Shown here: positions 55,278 through 64,000 of the stretch, one piece after another
Layout: each line of letters starts with the position of its first letter
Numbering within the stretch: the stretch's first letter is position 1
NCBI GenBank assembly: GCA_021824145.1
Contig: JAKALM010000018.1
Coordinates: 1 to 64,000 of the forward strand
Direction: 5' to 3'
Origin: Bacteroidota bacterium
GTDB lineage: Bacteria > Bacteroidota > Ignavibacteria > Ignavibacteriales > Ignavibacteriaceae
Length of the DNA stretch: 64,000 bases
The notes under the pieces: generated by a model
What the model saw: only the letters and a program-made list of their open reading frames with translations
What the model was told of the DNA's origin: nothing
Databases searched by the model: none
Position numbers and translations under genes: made by a program

Positions 55278-56156
55278 ATGGCGACATTAAGAGACATAAA
55301 GAGACGAATTAAAGGCGTTCAAAGCACGCAGCAAATAACTAAAGCAATGAAAATGGTTGCTGCTGCTAAGCTAAGAAGAGCGCAAGATAAAATTATAAAT
55401 GCGCGGCCTTACGCCCGAGAAATTTTCGTCATGCTTTCACATCTTGTTACTGAGTTCGATATTTCGAATAATCCTTATCTTAAACCGCGTGAAATAAAAA
55501 ACTGTGCAATTGTTATAGTAACGGCTGACAGAGGATTGTGCGGCGCATTCAATTCAAACATAATTAAGGAATCGGTGCGTTACATTAATGAAGAACTGCT
55601 GCCGAATAATATAAACGCTCATCTGATAACTGTTGGTAAAAAAGGAACCGAATTTTTTACAAAGAGAGATTTTAAAGTCGTTTTTAAAAAATTAGGACTT
55701 TTTTCTTCTTTACGTTTTGATTCGGCATTAGAAATTTCAAATTTTTTAATCAATGGTTATTTATCTGGTGAGTTTGACAAAGTAGTAATTGTTTATAATG
55801 AATTTAAATCAATAATTCAGCAGAAAATTGTATTTGAACAATTTTTACCAGTGCCTATTAACAAAACATCTGATAAAGAAAAGCAGTTGAGTCCCAATTA
55901 TATTTTTGAGCCTAACCAGCAATCAATATTTAACTATTTATTGCCTAAACATTTAAAGGCGCAAATGTGGAGAATACTGCTTGAATCGAATGCTGCTGAG
56001 TTTGGTGCACAGATGACTGCAATGGATAATGCTACTACAAATGCAAAAGAGCTTATTCGCACTTTGCAATTGAAATACAATAAAGAAAGGCAAGCTGCAA
56101 TTACAAAAGAAATTTTAGAAATTGTTTCTGGTGCCAACGCTTTGAAGGGCGAATAA
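55278..56156 (+). CDS. atpG: ATP synthase F1 subunit gamma
   Basis: A 292-residue central-stalk subunit. The N-terminal RDIKRRIKGVQSTQQITKAMKMVAAAKLRRAQ helix, TADRGLCGAFNSNI and the C-terminal MDNATTNAKELIRTLQLKYNKERQAAITKEILEIVSGANAL are diagnostic. ffh comes next, so the beta and epsilon genes must be elsewhere in the genome. Confidence 0.96.
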   Translation: MATLRDIKRRIKGVQSTQQITKAMKMVAAAKLRRAQDKIINARPYAREIFVMLSHLVTEFDISNNPYLKPREIKNCAIVIVTADRGLCGAFNSNIIKESVRYINEELLPNNINAHLITVGKKGTEFFTKRDFKVVFKKLGLFSSLRFDSALEISNFLINGYLSGEFDKVVIVYNEFKSIIQQKIVFEQFLPVPINKTSDKEKQLSPNYIFEPNQQSIFNYLLPKHLKAQMWRILLESNAAEFGAQMTAMDNATTNAKELIRTLQLKYNKERQAAITKEILEIVSGANALKGE

Positions 56157-56179
56157 GTTAGGTAAAGAAATTTTATATT

Positions 56180-57508
56180 ATGTTTGAAGATTTATCTCTT
56201 AAACTGGATACTGCCTTAAAAAAAATTCGTGGGCAGGGAAGATTAAATGAAAAAAATATATCTGATACTTTAAGAGAAATTCGTCGTGTTCTTTTAGATG
56301 CTGATGTAAATTATAAAGTTGCTAAAGAATTTATTGAAAATGTTCAACAGAAAGCTCTTGGCAAAGAAGTAATTACTTCTATTACTCCTGGACAGTTGAT
56401 TACAAAAATTATTTATGATGAACTTACTCAATTGCTTGGTGGAAGTAATACTGAAATAAAAATTAATGCTTCTGGCATTACTTCAATTATGATAGTCGGT
56501 TTGCAAGGTTCTGGAAAAACAACTTTTAGTGCTAAACTTGCGAAAAAATTAAAAGACAGCAATCGAAAAGTGCTTCTTGCAGCAGCTGATATTTATCGCC
56601 CGGCAGCAATTGAGCAGCTTAAGCTTTTAGGTGAACAGATTTCTATTCCAGTATTTTCGCTTGAAGAAAAGAATGCTAGAAAAGTTGCAGCCGATTCAAT
56701 TCAATTTGCAAAAGAGAATAACTTTGATACTGTTATAATTGATACTGCCGGCCGTCTTCATGTTGATGAAGATATGATGACAGAGGTTGCTGATATAAAA
56801 GAAATCATTAAGCCGACAGAGACTTTGTTTGTTGTAGATTCAATGATTGGGCAGGACGCTGTTAATTCTGCTAAAATATTTAATGAGCGAGTGAATTATG
56901 ATGGCGTTGTTCTTACTAAATTAGATGGTGACTCAAGAGGCGGCGCAGCACTTTCTGTTCGCGCGGTAACTGGAAAACCAATAAAATTTGTAAGCAATGG
57001 TGAAAAGTTAAACGCACTTGAGGTATTTTATCCAGATCGTTTAGCTTCAAGAATTCTTGGCAAGGGCGATATAATTTCCTTAGTTGAAAAAGCCCAAGAG
57101 AACTTTGACGAGCTTGAGGCTGAAAAGCTTGAAGAAAAATTAAGAAAAAATAAATTTGATTTTGATGATTTTCTTAAGCAAATTAAAGCAATTAAGAAAA
57201 TGGGTTCTTTAACATCGTTGCTGGGAATGATTCCTGGGATTAGTTCTCAGCTAAAAAATGTGAAAATTGATGATAATGCTTTCACAAAAGTTGAAGCAAT
57301 TATCTGTTCTATGACATTAAAAGAGCGTTCGGATCCGAAAATTTTAAACGGAAACCGTCGTAAAAGAATTGCAAAAGGAAGCGGTACATCGATTCAAGAT
57401 GTAAACCGCTTGTTAAAGCAGTTCAGTGAGATGCAGAAAATGATGAGCAGACTTTCTAAAAAAGGATTTAATAATTCTTTCTTAAATAATTTGCCCATTG
57501 GTAAATAA
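56180..57508 (+). CDS. ffh: Signal recognition particle protein Ffh
   Basis: The 442-residue SRP54 GTPase that targets nascent membrane proteins together with 4.5S RNA and FtsY. N domain (1-90), G domain with GLQGSGKTT (107-115), DTAGRLHVDED and TKLDGDSRGGAAL, and the Met-rich M domain from about 300 with GSGTSIQDVNRLLKQFSEMQKMM. It opens the ffh-rpsP-khpA-rimM-trmD-rplS run, a widely conserved order. Confidence 0.97.
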   Translation: MFEDLSLKLDTALKKIRGQGRLNEKNISDTLREIRRVLLDADVNYKVAKEFIENVQQKALGKEVITSITPGQLITKIIYDELTQLLGGSNTEIKINASGITSIMIVGLQGSGKTTFSAKLAKKLKDSNRKVLLAAADIYRPAAIEQLKLLGEQISIPVFSLEEKNARKVAADSIQFAKENNFDTVIIDTAGRLHVDEDMMTEVADIKEIIKPTETLFVVDSMIGQDAVNSAKIFNERVNYDGVVLTKLDGDSRGGAALSVRAVTGKPIKFVSNGEKLNALEVFYPDRLASRILGKGDIISLVEKAQENFDELEAEKLEEKLRKNKFDFDDFLKQIKAIKKMGSLTSLLGMIPGISSQLKNVKIDDNAFTKVEAIICSMTLKERSDPKILNGNRRKRIAKGSGTSIQDVNRLLKQFSEMQKMMSRLSKKGFNNSFLNNLPIGK

Positions 57509-57573
57509 ACTTGTTTTTAATAGGATAAATAATTTAATTAAAATAGTGAATTATATTTGGAGGTTCAAAAAAC

Positions 57574-58047
57574 TTGGCTGTTAAGTTAAGATTAAGAAGA
57601 ATAGGAAAGAAAAAACAACCGATTTATAAAGTTGTTGCTGCCGATTCAAGATCCCCTCGTGATGGAAAATTTCTAGAGGCTATTGGCTTATATAATCCTT
57701 TAACAAATCCTTCTTCAATTGATATCAAAGAAGACAGAGCAATATATTGGCTAAATGTTGGTGCCCAACCAACTAATACTGTGAAAAGCCTTCTGAGTCA
57801 AAAAGGAATTATATTAAAACAAGAATTGAAACACAGAGGATTGACGGAAGAAAAAATACAGGAAGAGCTAGACAAGTGGACAAAGATGAAAGAAGCAAAA
57901 GAAAAAAGTGTTTCTTCCAAGAAAAAGACTGGTAATGAAGTCGCTTCACAAGAAAAGGCCAACAAAGAAATTGTTGAAAATATTGAAGAAAGTACGCCAG
58001 AAGTAAAGGGCGCTGCTTCTGAAAATGAAACTACAGTTAAAGAGTAA
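57574..58047 (+). CDS. rpsP: 30S ribosomal protein S16 with long C-terminal extension
   Basis: The first ~80 residues are S16 (VKLRLRRIGKKKQPIYKVVAADSRSPRDGKFLE). Residues ~85-157 are an added Lys/Glu/Ser-rich tail predicted disordered, longer than in E. coli (82 residues) and common in the Bacteroidota. The start is TTG (MAVKL) with GGAGG ten nt upstream; no ATG fits. Confidence 0.95.
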   Translation: MAVKLRLRRIGKKKQPIYKVVAADSRSPRDGKFLEAIGLYNPLTNPSSIDIKEDRAIYWLNVGAQPTNTVKSLLSQKGIILKQELKHRGLTEEKIQEELDKWTKMKEAKEKSVSSKKKTGNEVASQEKANKEIVENIEESTPEVKGAASENETTVKE

Positions 58048-58125
58048 TTCAATTACCTTTTAAAGTTGTTTCTGCAGTACATTATTTCTAAAAGCTCCCG
58101 GCAGTAATATAGGAGGCTTCTTTCT

Positions 58126-58359
58126 ATGAAAGAGTTCATTGAATTTATCGCAAAACACCTAGTAGATTCTCCAGATAGTGTTACTATCGAAGAAAAAATG
58201 CAAGAGGAGAATAAGGTAGTCCTTTCCCTTAAAGTTCAATCGGACGACATCGGGAAAGTAATAGGAAAGCAGGGTAAAACAGCTCAAGCTATGAGAACGC
58301 TGCTTACGGCTGTTGCTGCTAAAGAAGGTAAAAGAGCTATTTTAGAAATATTGGACTAA
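58126..58359 (+). CDS. khpA: KH-domain RNA-binding protein KhpA
   Basis: A 77-residue single KH domain (VVLSLKVQSDDIGKVIGKQGKTAQAMRTLL) with the GKQG loop intact. Members bind RNA with KhpB and influence division and ribosome-related functions. Between rpsP and rimM is its usual place. GGAGG precedes the ATG. Confidence 0.92.
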   Translation: MKEFIEFIAKHLVDSPDSVTIEEKMQEENKVVLSLKVQSDDIGKVIGKQGKTAQAMRTLLTAVAAKEGKRAILEILD

Positions 58360-58381
58360 GGTAGAAATTCATAATTTTAGT

Positions 58382-58894
58382 GTGAATGAATTTTACTTAA
58401 TTGCCAAAATTTTATCGGTATATGGTAATGAAGGATTTGTAAAAATTTTATCATATACCGATTTTCCTGAAAGATTTTTTGATCTTAAAGAAGTTTATTT
58501 AGATTTTTTTGATGATAAGAAAGAATTTTTTGTTGAAAAAGTTAAAAAGAAAAAAGATACTTTCTTATTAAAATTCAAAAACTTTAATTCTGCAAGTGAA
58601 ACAGAAATTTTAATCGGCAAAGAAATATTTGTCGATAAAGAAAACTTAATTAAGTTACCTGAAAATTATTTTTTTGTTCATGACTTAATAGGAAGCAAAG
58701 TTTTCCGGAACGATGTTTTACTAGGCGTAATAAAAGATGTTCTTAAATATCCTGCAAATGATGTTTATTTGATTGATAATTTAGGCGAAGAAATATTGAT
58801 TCCGGCTGCATTTGAATTTATTCAAAGTTTTGATCCGGAGAAAAAAATATTAGTGCTTAAGCCGGGAGATGCTTTATACGATGATGAGGATTGA
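58382..58894 (+). CDS. rimM: Ribosome maturation factor RimM
   Basis: A 170-residue protein assisting 30S head assembly near S19. The N-terminal barrel (IAKILSVYGNEGFVKILSYTDFPERFF) replaces the usual G-hG-V-K motif closely, and the PRC-barrel C-terminus includes DLIGSKVF and LIPAAFEFI. The start is GTG. It overlaps trmD. Confidence 0.92.
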   Translation: MNEFYLIAKILSVYGNEGFVKILSYTDFPERFFDLKEVYLDFFDDKKEFFVEKVKKKKDTFLLKFKNFNSASETEILIGKEIFVDKENLIKLPENYFFVHDLIGSKVFRNDVLLGVIKDVLKYPANDVYLIDNLGEEILIPAAFEFIQSFDPEKKILVLKPGDALYDDED

Positions 58895-59567
58895 CGTAAT
58901 ATCTGCAGTTCCCGACCTGCTGACAAGCCCGCTTAATTCCAGTATAATTAAAAGAGCGCAGGATAAAAGAAAAGTTGAAATTGTAATTCATAATCTTAGA
59001 GATTACGCATTTAACAAACACAAGCAAATTGATGATAAGCCTTTTGGCGGCGGTCCAGGTATGGTACTTAAGCCGGAACCGTTCTTTGAATGTATTGAAA
59101 AACTTTTGGCAGAGCGAAAATATGACCATATAATTTTTACTACGCCAAAAGGAAAAATATTTACTCAGAAAGAAGCAAACCGTCTCTCTCTTGCCCAAAA
59201 TATAATTTTTGTTACTGGGCACTATAAAGAAATAGATGACCGCGTAAGAGAAAAATTTGCGACAGATGAAATTTCTATCGGAAATTTTGTTCTTACCGGC
59301 GGCGAACTTCCTGCATTAATTATGATTGATGCAATAATTAGAATTATTCCGGGAGTTCTTAATGATAGTGAATCAGCACTAAATGATTCTTTTCAGGATG
59401 GCGATAAAATAGAAGCCCCGTGTTACACTAGGCCGGCAGACTATCGCGGAATGAAAGTTCCAGATGTTTTACTTTCTGGTAATGAAAAAGAAATTAAAAA
59501 ATGGAAAGAAGAGCAATCAAAACTTTTAACTGAAAAGTGGAAAAATTTTAATAATTCGTGGAGATAA
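58884..59567 (+). CDS. trmD: tRNA (guanine37-N1)-methyltransferase
   Basis: A 227-residue SPOUT methyltransferase that makes m1G37. [19 protein letters not shown] (about 54-72), the knot loop [23 protein letters not shown] and [15 protein letters not shown] are diagnostic. I start at the ATG giving [10 protein letters not shown], the family N-terminus; an adjacent ATG (58881) is equally possible. The start lies inside rimM. Confidence 0.95.
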   Translation: MRIDVISAVPDLLTSPLNSSIIKRAQDKRKVEIVIHNLRDYAFNKHKQIDDKPFGGGPGMVLKPEPFFECIEKLLAERKYDHIIFTTPKGKIFTQKEANRLSLAQNIIFVTGHYKEIDDRVREKFATDEISIGNFVLTGGELPALIMIDAIIRIIPGVLNDSESALNDSFQDGDKIEAPCYTRPADYRGMKVPDVLLSGNEKEIKKWKEEQSKLLTEKWKNFNNSWR

Positions 59568-59569
59568 AA

Positions 59570-59911
59570 ATGATCAACTTAAATAATATATTGCCAGATC
59601 AGCTTAAGGCTGATATTCCAAGCTTTAGGCCTGGTGATCACATTCGTGTACATGTTAGAGTAATCGAAGGTGATAAAGAAAGACTGCAGCCTTTTGAAGG
59701 CGATGTTTTAAATATTAGAGGAAGTGGAATAAATAAAACTTTTACTGTTAGAAAAATTTCCAGCGGTGTTGGAGTTGAAAGAATTTTCCCATTCTATTCG
59801 CCTAAAATAGCAAAAGTAGAATTGCTTAAAGAAGGAAATGTTAGAAGAGCAAAACTTTATTACCTCCGTAATCTTTCAGGTAAAGCCGCAAGAATTAAAT
59901 CAAAAAGCTAA
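59570..59911 (+). CDS. rplS: 50S ribosomal protein L19
   Basis: A 113-residue protein of the 50S interface. [28 protein letters not shown] and [19 protein letters not shown] are diagnostic. The ATG at 59570 follows GTGGAGATAAAA. It ends the ffh-rplS run and is followed by a strong terminator. Confidence 0.96.
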   Translation: MINLNNILPDQLKADIPSFRPGDHIRVHVRVIEGDKERLQPFEGDVLNIRGSGINKTFTVRKISSGVGVERIFPFYSPKIAKVELLKEGNVRRAKLYYLRNLSGKAARIKSKS

Positions 59912-59940
59912 TAAATATTTTAATCTGGTTTCAAATTGAA

Positions 59941-59974
59941 TTAAGGGCATAAAACTTATGCCCTTAACTTTTTT
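59941..59974 (+). terminator. Terminator after rplS
   Basis: TTAAGGGCATAA pairs perfectly with TTATGCCCTTAA (59941-59952 with 59956-59967), loop AAC, followed by CTTTTTT. A textbook intrinsic terminator. Confidence 0.92.
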
Positions 59975-59992
59975 ATAGAACTAAAGTACAAA

Positions 59993-60751
59993 ATGAATAT
60001 CATCTTTCCTCAAAATATTTTTTCTAGATTAATTGCAGATAATCTACCTGATAATATTAAAGCTGGAATTAAATTTATTCCTTCGGCGTTGATAACAAAT
60101 GAAATAAAAAAATTAGATAATTGTGTAGGTTTAATTCCAACTATCGACATTATTAGAAATAATGATCTGTTTGTCTCCAAATCGTATGGAGTTTCATTTG
60201 AAGGTGCATTAAGTAATTCTTATTTATATTATAATTCTTCTCAAAAAGAAATTGGTGAAATAAGTTTATTTGGAGATGTTTCATCAGTTGAAGTTGTACT
60301 TAGCAAAATATTATTTCAAGAAATTTATGACACAGCAGTTAATGTAAAAATCATAACTGATGAATCGAAATCAAAAGGTGAAAATTTAATTATTACTGGT
60401 GACTATAATTTTACAAGTCAAAAGTATTCAACAGGAATCAGCCTTGTAGAAGAAATTGTTGATACATTTTCTATACCATTTGTTAATTTTATTTTCGCTT
60501 CAAAAGATGAAACTTTAATAACTAATCTAAATGAAATCTTGCCTGGAGTTAGCAATTCAATTTATGATAAAATTGGAGATATTAAGTTTGGCGAAAATTT
60601 TTCCGATGTAGCAAAAGATTTTATAAAAGAAAATATTTCATCTTTTATAATGGATTTTGATAATCAAGATATAGAAGGAATAAATCAAATTACTCGTCTT
60701 CCTTATTTCTATGGAATGATTAACGATATGATTGAAATGAAGTTTATTTAA
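59993..60751 (+). CDS. Divergent MqnA/MqnD-like (periplasmic-binding-fold) protein
   Basis: A 252-residue protein resembling the futalosine-pathway enzymes MqnA/MqnD only in outline: GLIPTIDIIRN recalls the VPSVEYLR strand, ISLFGDVSSVEVVLSKILFQEIY the LDTASRTS region, and SLVEEIVDTFSIPFVNFIFAS the DLGEEW...GLPFVFAVW segment. Key signature residues are not well kept, so it may be a paralogue with another role. No signal peptide. It is a single gene between two terminators. Confidence 0.55.
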   Translation: MNIIFPQNIFSRLIADNLPDNIKAGIKFIPSALITNEIKKLDNCVGLIPTIDIIRNNDLFVSKSYGVSFEGALSNSYLYYNSSQKEIGEISLFGDVSSVEVVLSKILFQEIYDTAVNVKIITDESKSKGENLIITGDYNFTSQKYSTGISLVEEIVDTFSIPFVNFIFASKDETLITNLNEILPGVSNSIYDKIGDIKFGENFSDVAKDFIKENISSFIMDFDNQDIEGINQITRLPYFYGMINDMIEMKFI

Positions 60752-60752
60752 C

Positions 60753-60788
60753 TAAAGGCGCACTTGGATGCGCCTTTAATTTTTTTAT
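60753..60788 (+). terminator. Terminator between convergent genes
   Basis: TAAAGGCGC pairs with GCGCCTTTA (60753-60761 with 60770-60778), followed by ATTTTTTTA. It ends the MqnA-like gene and lies directly beside the stop of the leftward dehydrogenase gene. Confidence 0.88.
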
Positions 60789-61978
60789 TAAATAGCAACG
60801 TGAGAAACACTTAAAACATTTGGATTATCCTGCATCTGTTTAATCATTTCAGTTGTAATTGAAGTTTTCAACTTCATTGTACAGCATGCAACCACGCCGC
60901 CGTCAAAAATTACATTTTCAATTTCTTCGATGTTAATGTTTTTATCTCGAATAATACTCATAATATTTGCAAGTACGCCTGGTTTATCATAATGCTTTAC
61001 AACCAACTGATAATGTGCATCAGAGATTTTTGCTCTGTTTACCCAATGTGCAATTACACCGCTGGAAATAAAATCTTTTATAATTTTTACGGTTTCAGCA
61101 GCAACAGCGTTCTGCGCCTGTTCGGTAGAAGCCCCAATATGATGAGTTACATAAACATTTTTTAATTCTTGAAGCGGAGATTTTATTTCTCCAGCTTTTT
61201 CTTCCGGCTCATTTTTAATTACATCTAAAGCTACTCTAATATTTTTAGTTTTAATTGCTTCAATCATTGCGTCTTGGTCAATCAAATCCGCACGAGCTGT
61301 GTTTATTAGAAGCGCATTCGGCTTCATGTAACTGAACATTTCTTTATTAAATAATCCTTTTGTTTGAGGTGTTGCTGGAAGATGAAGCGTAACAACATCA
61401 CACAAAGGTAGTAGCTGGTTCATCTCAGAAAAATCTTTAATTGCAATTCCTTCAATTCTAGAAATGTCTTTGCCGTAAACATTCATTCCCAACGCTAGCG
61501 CACGCTTAGCAACTTCTTTACCAATATTTCCAACGCCAATAATTCCCAATGTTTTCCCCATCAATCCTTCGGCTTTAGAATATTCGCCTTTATTCCATTT
61601 ACCATTTCTAAAGTCAATTACATTATCTGGAATTCTGCGGTCAAGTGAAATCATCAATCCAATAGCTAACTCAGCAACTGCAACAGAATTCATCCCTGGG
61701 CAGTTAGCAACGTAAATTCCTTTTTGATTCGCGGCTGGAATATCAATATTATTTACACCAGCGCCGGCACGAATTATTAAATTTAAATTTTTACTCGCAT
61801 TGATTGTTGCAGCATTAACAATTGTAGAGCGCACTACAACAATATCAACATCTTTTGCAGCTTCCGGTAAATCATTTTCCCCAAGTTTTGGAGAATAGAT
61901 AACATCCAAATCAATATCTTTTAACTGTTGAATATATTGTTCTGGAAATTTATCGGCTATTAATACTTTAACTTTCAT
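60788..61978 (-). CDS. Phosphoglycerate dehydrogenase-like D-2-hydroxyacid dehydrogenase with ACT domain
   Basis: A 396-residue NAD-dependent dehydrogenase, the short SerA type. It has GAGVNNIDIPAAN, Rossmann GIIGVGNIGKEVA (about 143-155), INTARADLIDQDA, HHIGAST and a C-terminal ACT domain (VKHYDKPGVLANIMSII). It lacks the extra allosteric region of the longer enzyme at 43721. The ATG at 61978 follows AAGGAATAAAA. It starts 2 nt after the hutU stop, so both are likely one transcript. Serine synthesis or another 2-hydroxyacid is possible. Confidence 0.88.
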   Translation of the reverse strand: MKVKVLIADKFPEQYIQQLKDIDLDVIYSPKLGENDLPEAAKDVDIVVVRSTIVNAATINASKNLNLIIRAGAGVNNIDIPAANQKGIYVANCPGMNSVAVAELAIGLMISLDRRIPDNVIDFRNGKWNKGEYSKAEGLMGKTLGIIGVGNIGKEVAKRALALGMNVYGKDISRIEGIAIKDFSEMNQLLPLCDVVTLHLPATPQTKGLFNKEMFSYMKPNALLINTARADLIDQDAMIEAIKTKNIRVALDVIKNEPEEKAGEIKSPLQELKNVYVTHHIGASTEQAQNAVAAETVKIIKDFISSGVIAHWVNRAKISDAHYQLVVKHYDKPGVLANIMSIIRDKNINIEEIENVIFDGGVVACCTMKLKTSITTEMIKQMQDNPNVLSVSHVAI

Positions 61979-61980
61979 TT

Positions 61981-63657
61981 TTATTCCTTTCCTTTTTTTA
62001 ACATAGGGATTTTTATTCCCCAATTATTTGCATTTCGAATTGCTTGATCATAACCAGCATCGGCATGACGAACAACTCCTAAACCCGGATCATAAGTGAG
62101 AACACGTTCTAATCTTTTTTCTGCTTCTTTGGTACCATCGGCAACAATTACCATTCCAGCATGAATTGAATTTCCAATTCCTACTCCGCCTCCATGATGA
62201 ACAGAAACCCAGCTTGCGCCGCCGATTGAATTCATGAGTGCGTTTAAGATTGGCCAATCTGCAATTGCATCACTTCCATCTTTCATTGCTTCCGTTTCTC
62301 GGTTTGGTGAAGCAACAGATCCGCAATCCAAATGGTCTCGACCAATAACAATTGGCGCACTAACTTTTCCGGATGCAACAAGATCATTAAATATTTTTCC
62401 CATCTTTGCTCGTTCACCATAACCTAACCAACAAATCCTTGATGGTAAACCTTGAAAGTGAACTTTCCTTTGTGCCATGTCTATCCAATTGAGAAGAGAT
62501 TTATTTTCTGGAAATGTTTCTTTAACTGCTTGATCGGTTACGTAAATATCTTTAGGATTGCCGGAAAGGGCAGCCCATCTAAATGGGCCTTTGCCATCGC
62601 AAAAAAGAGGACGAATAAATTCCGGGACGAAGCCGGGTATATCAAATGCATTTTGAACACCGTTATCTTTTGCTTCACCGCGAATGTTATTTCCGTAATC
62701 AAAAGTTATTGTCCCTCGTTTTTTAAATTCCAACATCGCTTGAACATGGTGAACAATTGTTTGCTTTGACTTTTTAATATATTCTTGCGGATTATTTTTT
62801 CTCAAAGCTAATGCTTCTTCAAAGCTCATTCCCATTGGAAAATAACCGTTGAGCGTATCATGAGCAGAAGTTTGATCAGTTAAAATATCTGGTATAATTC
62901 CTTTAGATAAAATTTGAGGAAGGACTTCGCCGGCATTTCCAATTAACCCAACAGATAAAGCTTTCTTTTCAGATTTTGCTTTTAGAACTTTATTCAATGC
63001 ATCATCAAGATTATCTGTCATTATATCGATGTAGCCGGTATCTAATCTTTTTTGAATTCTGTTTTTATCAACATCCACACCAAGGAATGCGGCACCGTTC
63101 ATTGTTGCGGCTAATGGCTGTGCGCCGCCCATGCCGCCGAGCCCGCATGTCAATAAGAATTTCCCGGAGAGATCACTTTGAAAATATTTTCTACCGCATT
63201 CTGCAAAAGTTTCATACGTGCCTTGAAGAATTCCTTGCGTACCGATATAAATCCAACTGCCGGCAGTCATTTGTCCATACATTGTTAATCCAAGCTGCTC
63301 AAGCCTTCTGAACTCGTCCCAATTTGCCCAATTAGGAACGAGCATTGCATTTGAGATTATTATTCTTGGTGCATCTTGATAAGTTTTAAATACAGCAACT
63401 GGTTTGCCTGATTGGACAAGGAGTGTTTCGTCATTTTCAAGCTGTTTAAGAGAATTGACTATTGCTTCATAAGATTCCCAATTTCTTGCAGCTTTACCGC
63501 TTCCCCCGTAGACAATTAATTCAGATGGTTTTTCTGCAACATTAATATCGAGATTGTTCATAAGCATTCGCATAGCGGCTTCTTGAATCCAACCTTTACA
63601 AGTAAGTTTATTGCCGTGCGGAGCTTTTATCTCAAGCTTTTCTTTTTCAGAGATCAT
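61981..63657 (-). CDS. hutU: Urocanate hydratase
   Basis: A 558-residue NAD-containing enzyme that turns urocanate into imidazolonepropionate in histidine breakdown. [92 protein letters not shown] and [20 protein letters not shown] are all diagnostic, including the active-site cysteine region. hutH, hutI and hutG are not in the window. Confidence 0.97.
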   Translation of the reverse strand: MISEKEKLEIKAPHGNKLTCKGWIQEAAMRMLMNNLDINVAEKPSELIVYGGSGKAARNWESYEAIVNSLKQLENDETLLVQSGKPVAVFKTYQDAPRIIISNAMLVPNWANWDEFRRLEQLGLTMYGQMTAGSWIYIGTQGILQGTYETFAECGRKYFQSDLSGKFLLTCGLGGMGGAQPLAATMNGAAFLGVDVDKNRIQKRLDTGYIDIMTDNLDDALNKVLKAKSEKKALSVGLIGNAGEVLPQILSKGIIPDILTDQTSAHDTLNGYFPMGMSFEEALALRKNNPQEYIKKSKQTIVHHVQAMLEFKKRGTITFDYGNNIRGEAKDNGVQNAFDIPGFVPEFIRPLFCDGKGPFRWAALSGNPKDIYVTDQAVKETFPENKSLLNWIDMAQRKVHFQGLPSRICWLGYGERAKMGKIFNDLVASGKVSAPIVIGRDHLDCGSVASPNRETEAMKDGSDAIADWPILNALMNSIGGASWVSVHHGGGVGIGNSIHAGMVIVADGTKEAEKRLERVLTYDPGLGVVRHADAGYDQAIRNANNWGIKIPMLKKGKE

Positions 63658-63763
63658 TTTCCCATTCCGATTTTTTGTTGTTTGATAAATTGTTCAACTG
63701 CTTATGGCAAATGCTAATTTATCAATAAATACTTTGTGAGTTATCTAAATGTCCTAAAAAATA

Positions 63764-64000
63764 TTACTCACTGAAATGTTTATCAACAATATTTTCATAT
63801 TGAATAAGCATTGATTTATAAAGCCATTTTTTTAAGAACCAACTCTTCTGCATTTCTTTCTTTAAATATTTTACATTTTCTTCTAGCTGATATTTTAATC
63901 TGGTTCTTTCTTCTTTAGTTAATTTAACTGTTTCAGCATCGCTATTAAGTTTATCGATTAAAGAATTAAATATTTTAATTTCATTAAAATACTTATTGTC
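63764..64000 (-). CDS. Unknown protein, C-terminal 78 residues (runs off the window)
   Basis: An open minus-strand frame without a start inside the window ends at 63764. The 78 visible residues are charged and helical (many Lys, Glu, Asn; LTKEERTRLKYQLEENVKYLKKEMQKSWFLKKWLYK). I do not recognise a family. It would end 106 bp before hutU on the same strand. Confidence 0.6.
   Translation of the reverse strand, partial: DNKYFNEIKIFNSLIDKLNSDAETVKLTKEERTRLKYQLEENVKYLKKEMQKSWFLKKWLYKSMLIQYENIVDKHFSE

Overview
The window is AT-rich, tightly packed bacterial DNA (roughly one third G+C by eye, not computed). It most resembles the Ignavibacteriota/Melioribacter branch of the Bacteroidota-Chlorobi group. 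The pointers are a secreted repeat protein with the 'QNYPNPFNP' type A sorting tail of type IX secretion, a GWxTD-domain protein, a DUF3098-type protein, frequent TTG starts, and an F-type ATP synthase cluster without beta and epsilon genes. This placement is inference from protein character, not from a phylogeny.

Layout. 1-543 is the end of an rRNA operon (23S 3' end, 5S, terminator). 665-10913 is mostly plus-strand housekeeping: a DUF2269 membrane protein, an M48 lipoprotein protease, a penicillin-acylase-type hydrolase, metF, a Gfo/Idh/MocA oxidoreductase, a class II aldolase, ddl, an FtsB-like protein, rarA and a methyltransferase. 10917-13015 runs leftward: a small orphan protein, then DUF3098, a lone EutN/CcmL microcompartment vertex protein, and dprA. 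Two GC-richer or switch-like leader regions precede these genes. 13734-27820 is an exopolysaccharide/O-antigen locus: a Wzz-like co-polymerase, Wzx, Wzy, a methyltransferase, five glycosyltransferases, a polyprenyl-phosphate sugar phosphotransferase, and a GT2 fused to a degenerate phosphotransferase. It is preceded by four helically phased 11-bp repeats. 27827-32747 holds accA, hicBA, a thioesterase, nadC, a second flippase and dut.

32748-38851 is the accessory zone. It holds a MITE-like element, a non-coding array repeating every 21 bp, an unknown coiled-coil protein, a RAYT/IS200-type transposase bracketed by REP palindromes with 18/19-bp tandem arrays, a truncated beta-helix gene, a 13-repeat secreted protein, an orphan MNT nucleotidyltransferase and a broken sorting-domain remnant. 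This is the least ordinary part of the window.

38852-63657 is core again: dnaE, an enoyl-ACP-reductase-type SDR, trxA, serA, a GWxTD protein, an LpxL-like acyltransferase, a GT9 heptosyltransferase, tsaC, an M23 peptidase with a bactofilin, the atp cluster (AtpZ, a small membrane protein, a-c-b-delta-alpha-gamma), ffh-rpsP-khpA-rimM-trmD-rplS, a MqnA-like protein, then leftward a second serA-like dehydrogenase and hutU. A partial unknown gene runs off the right edge.
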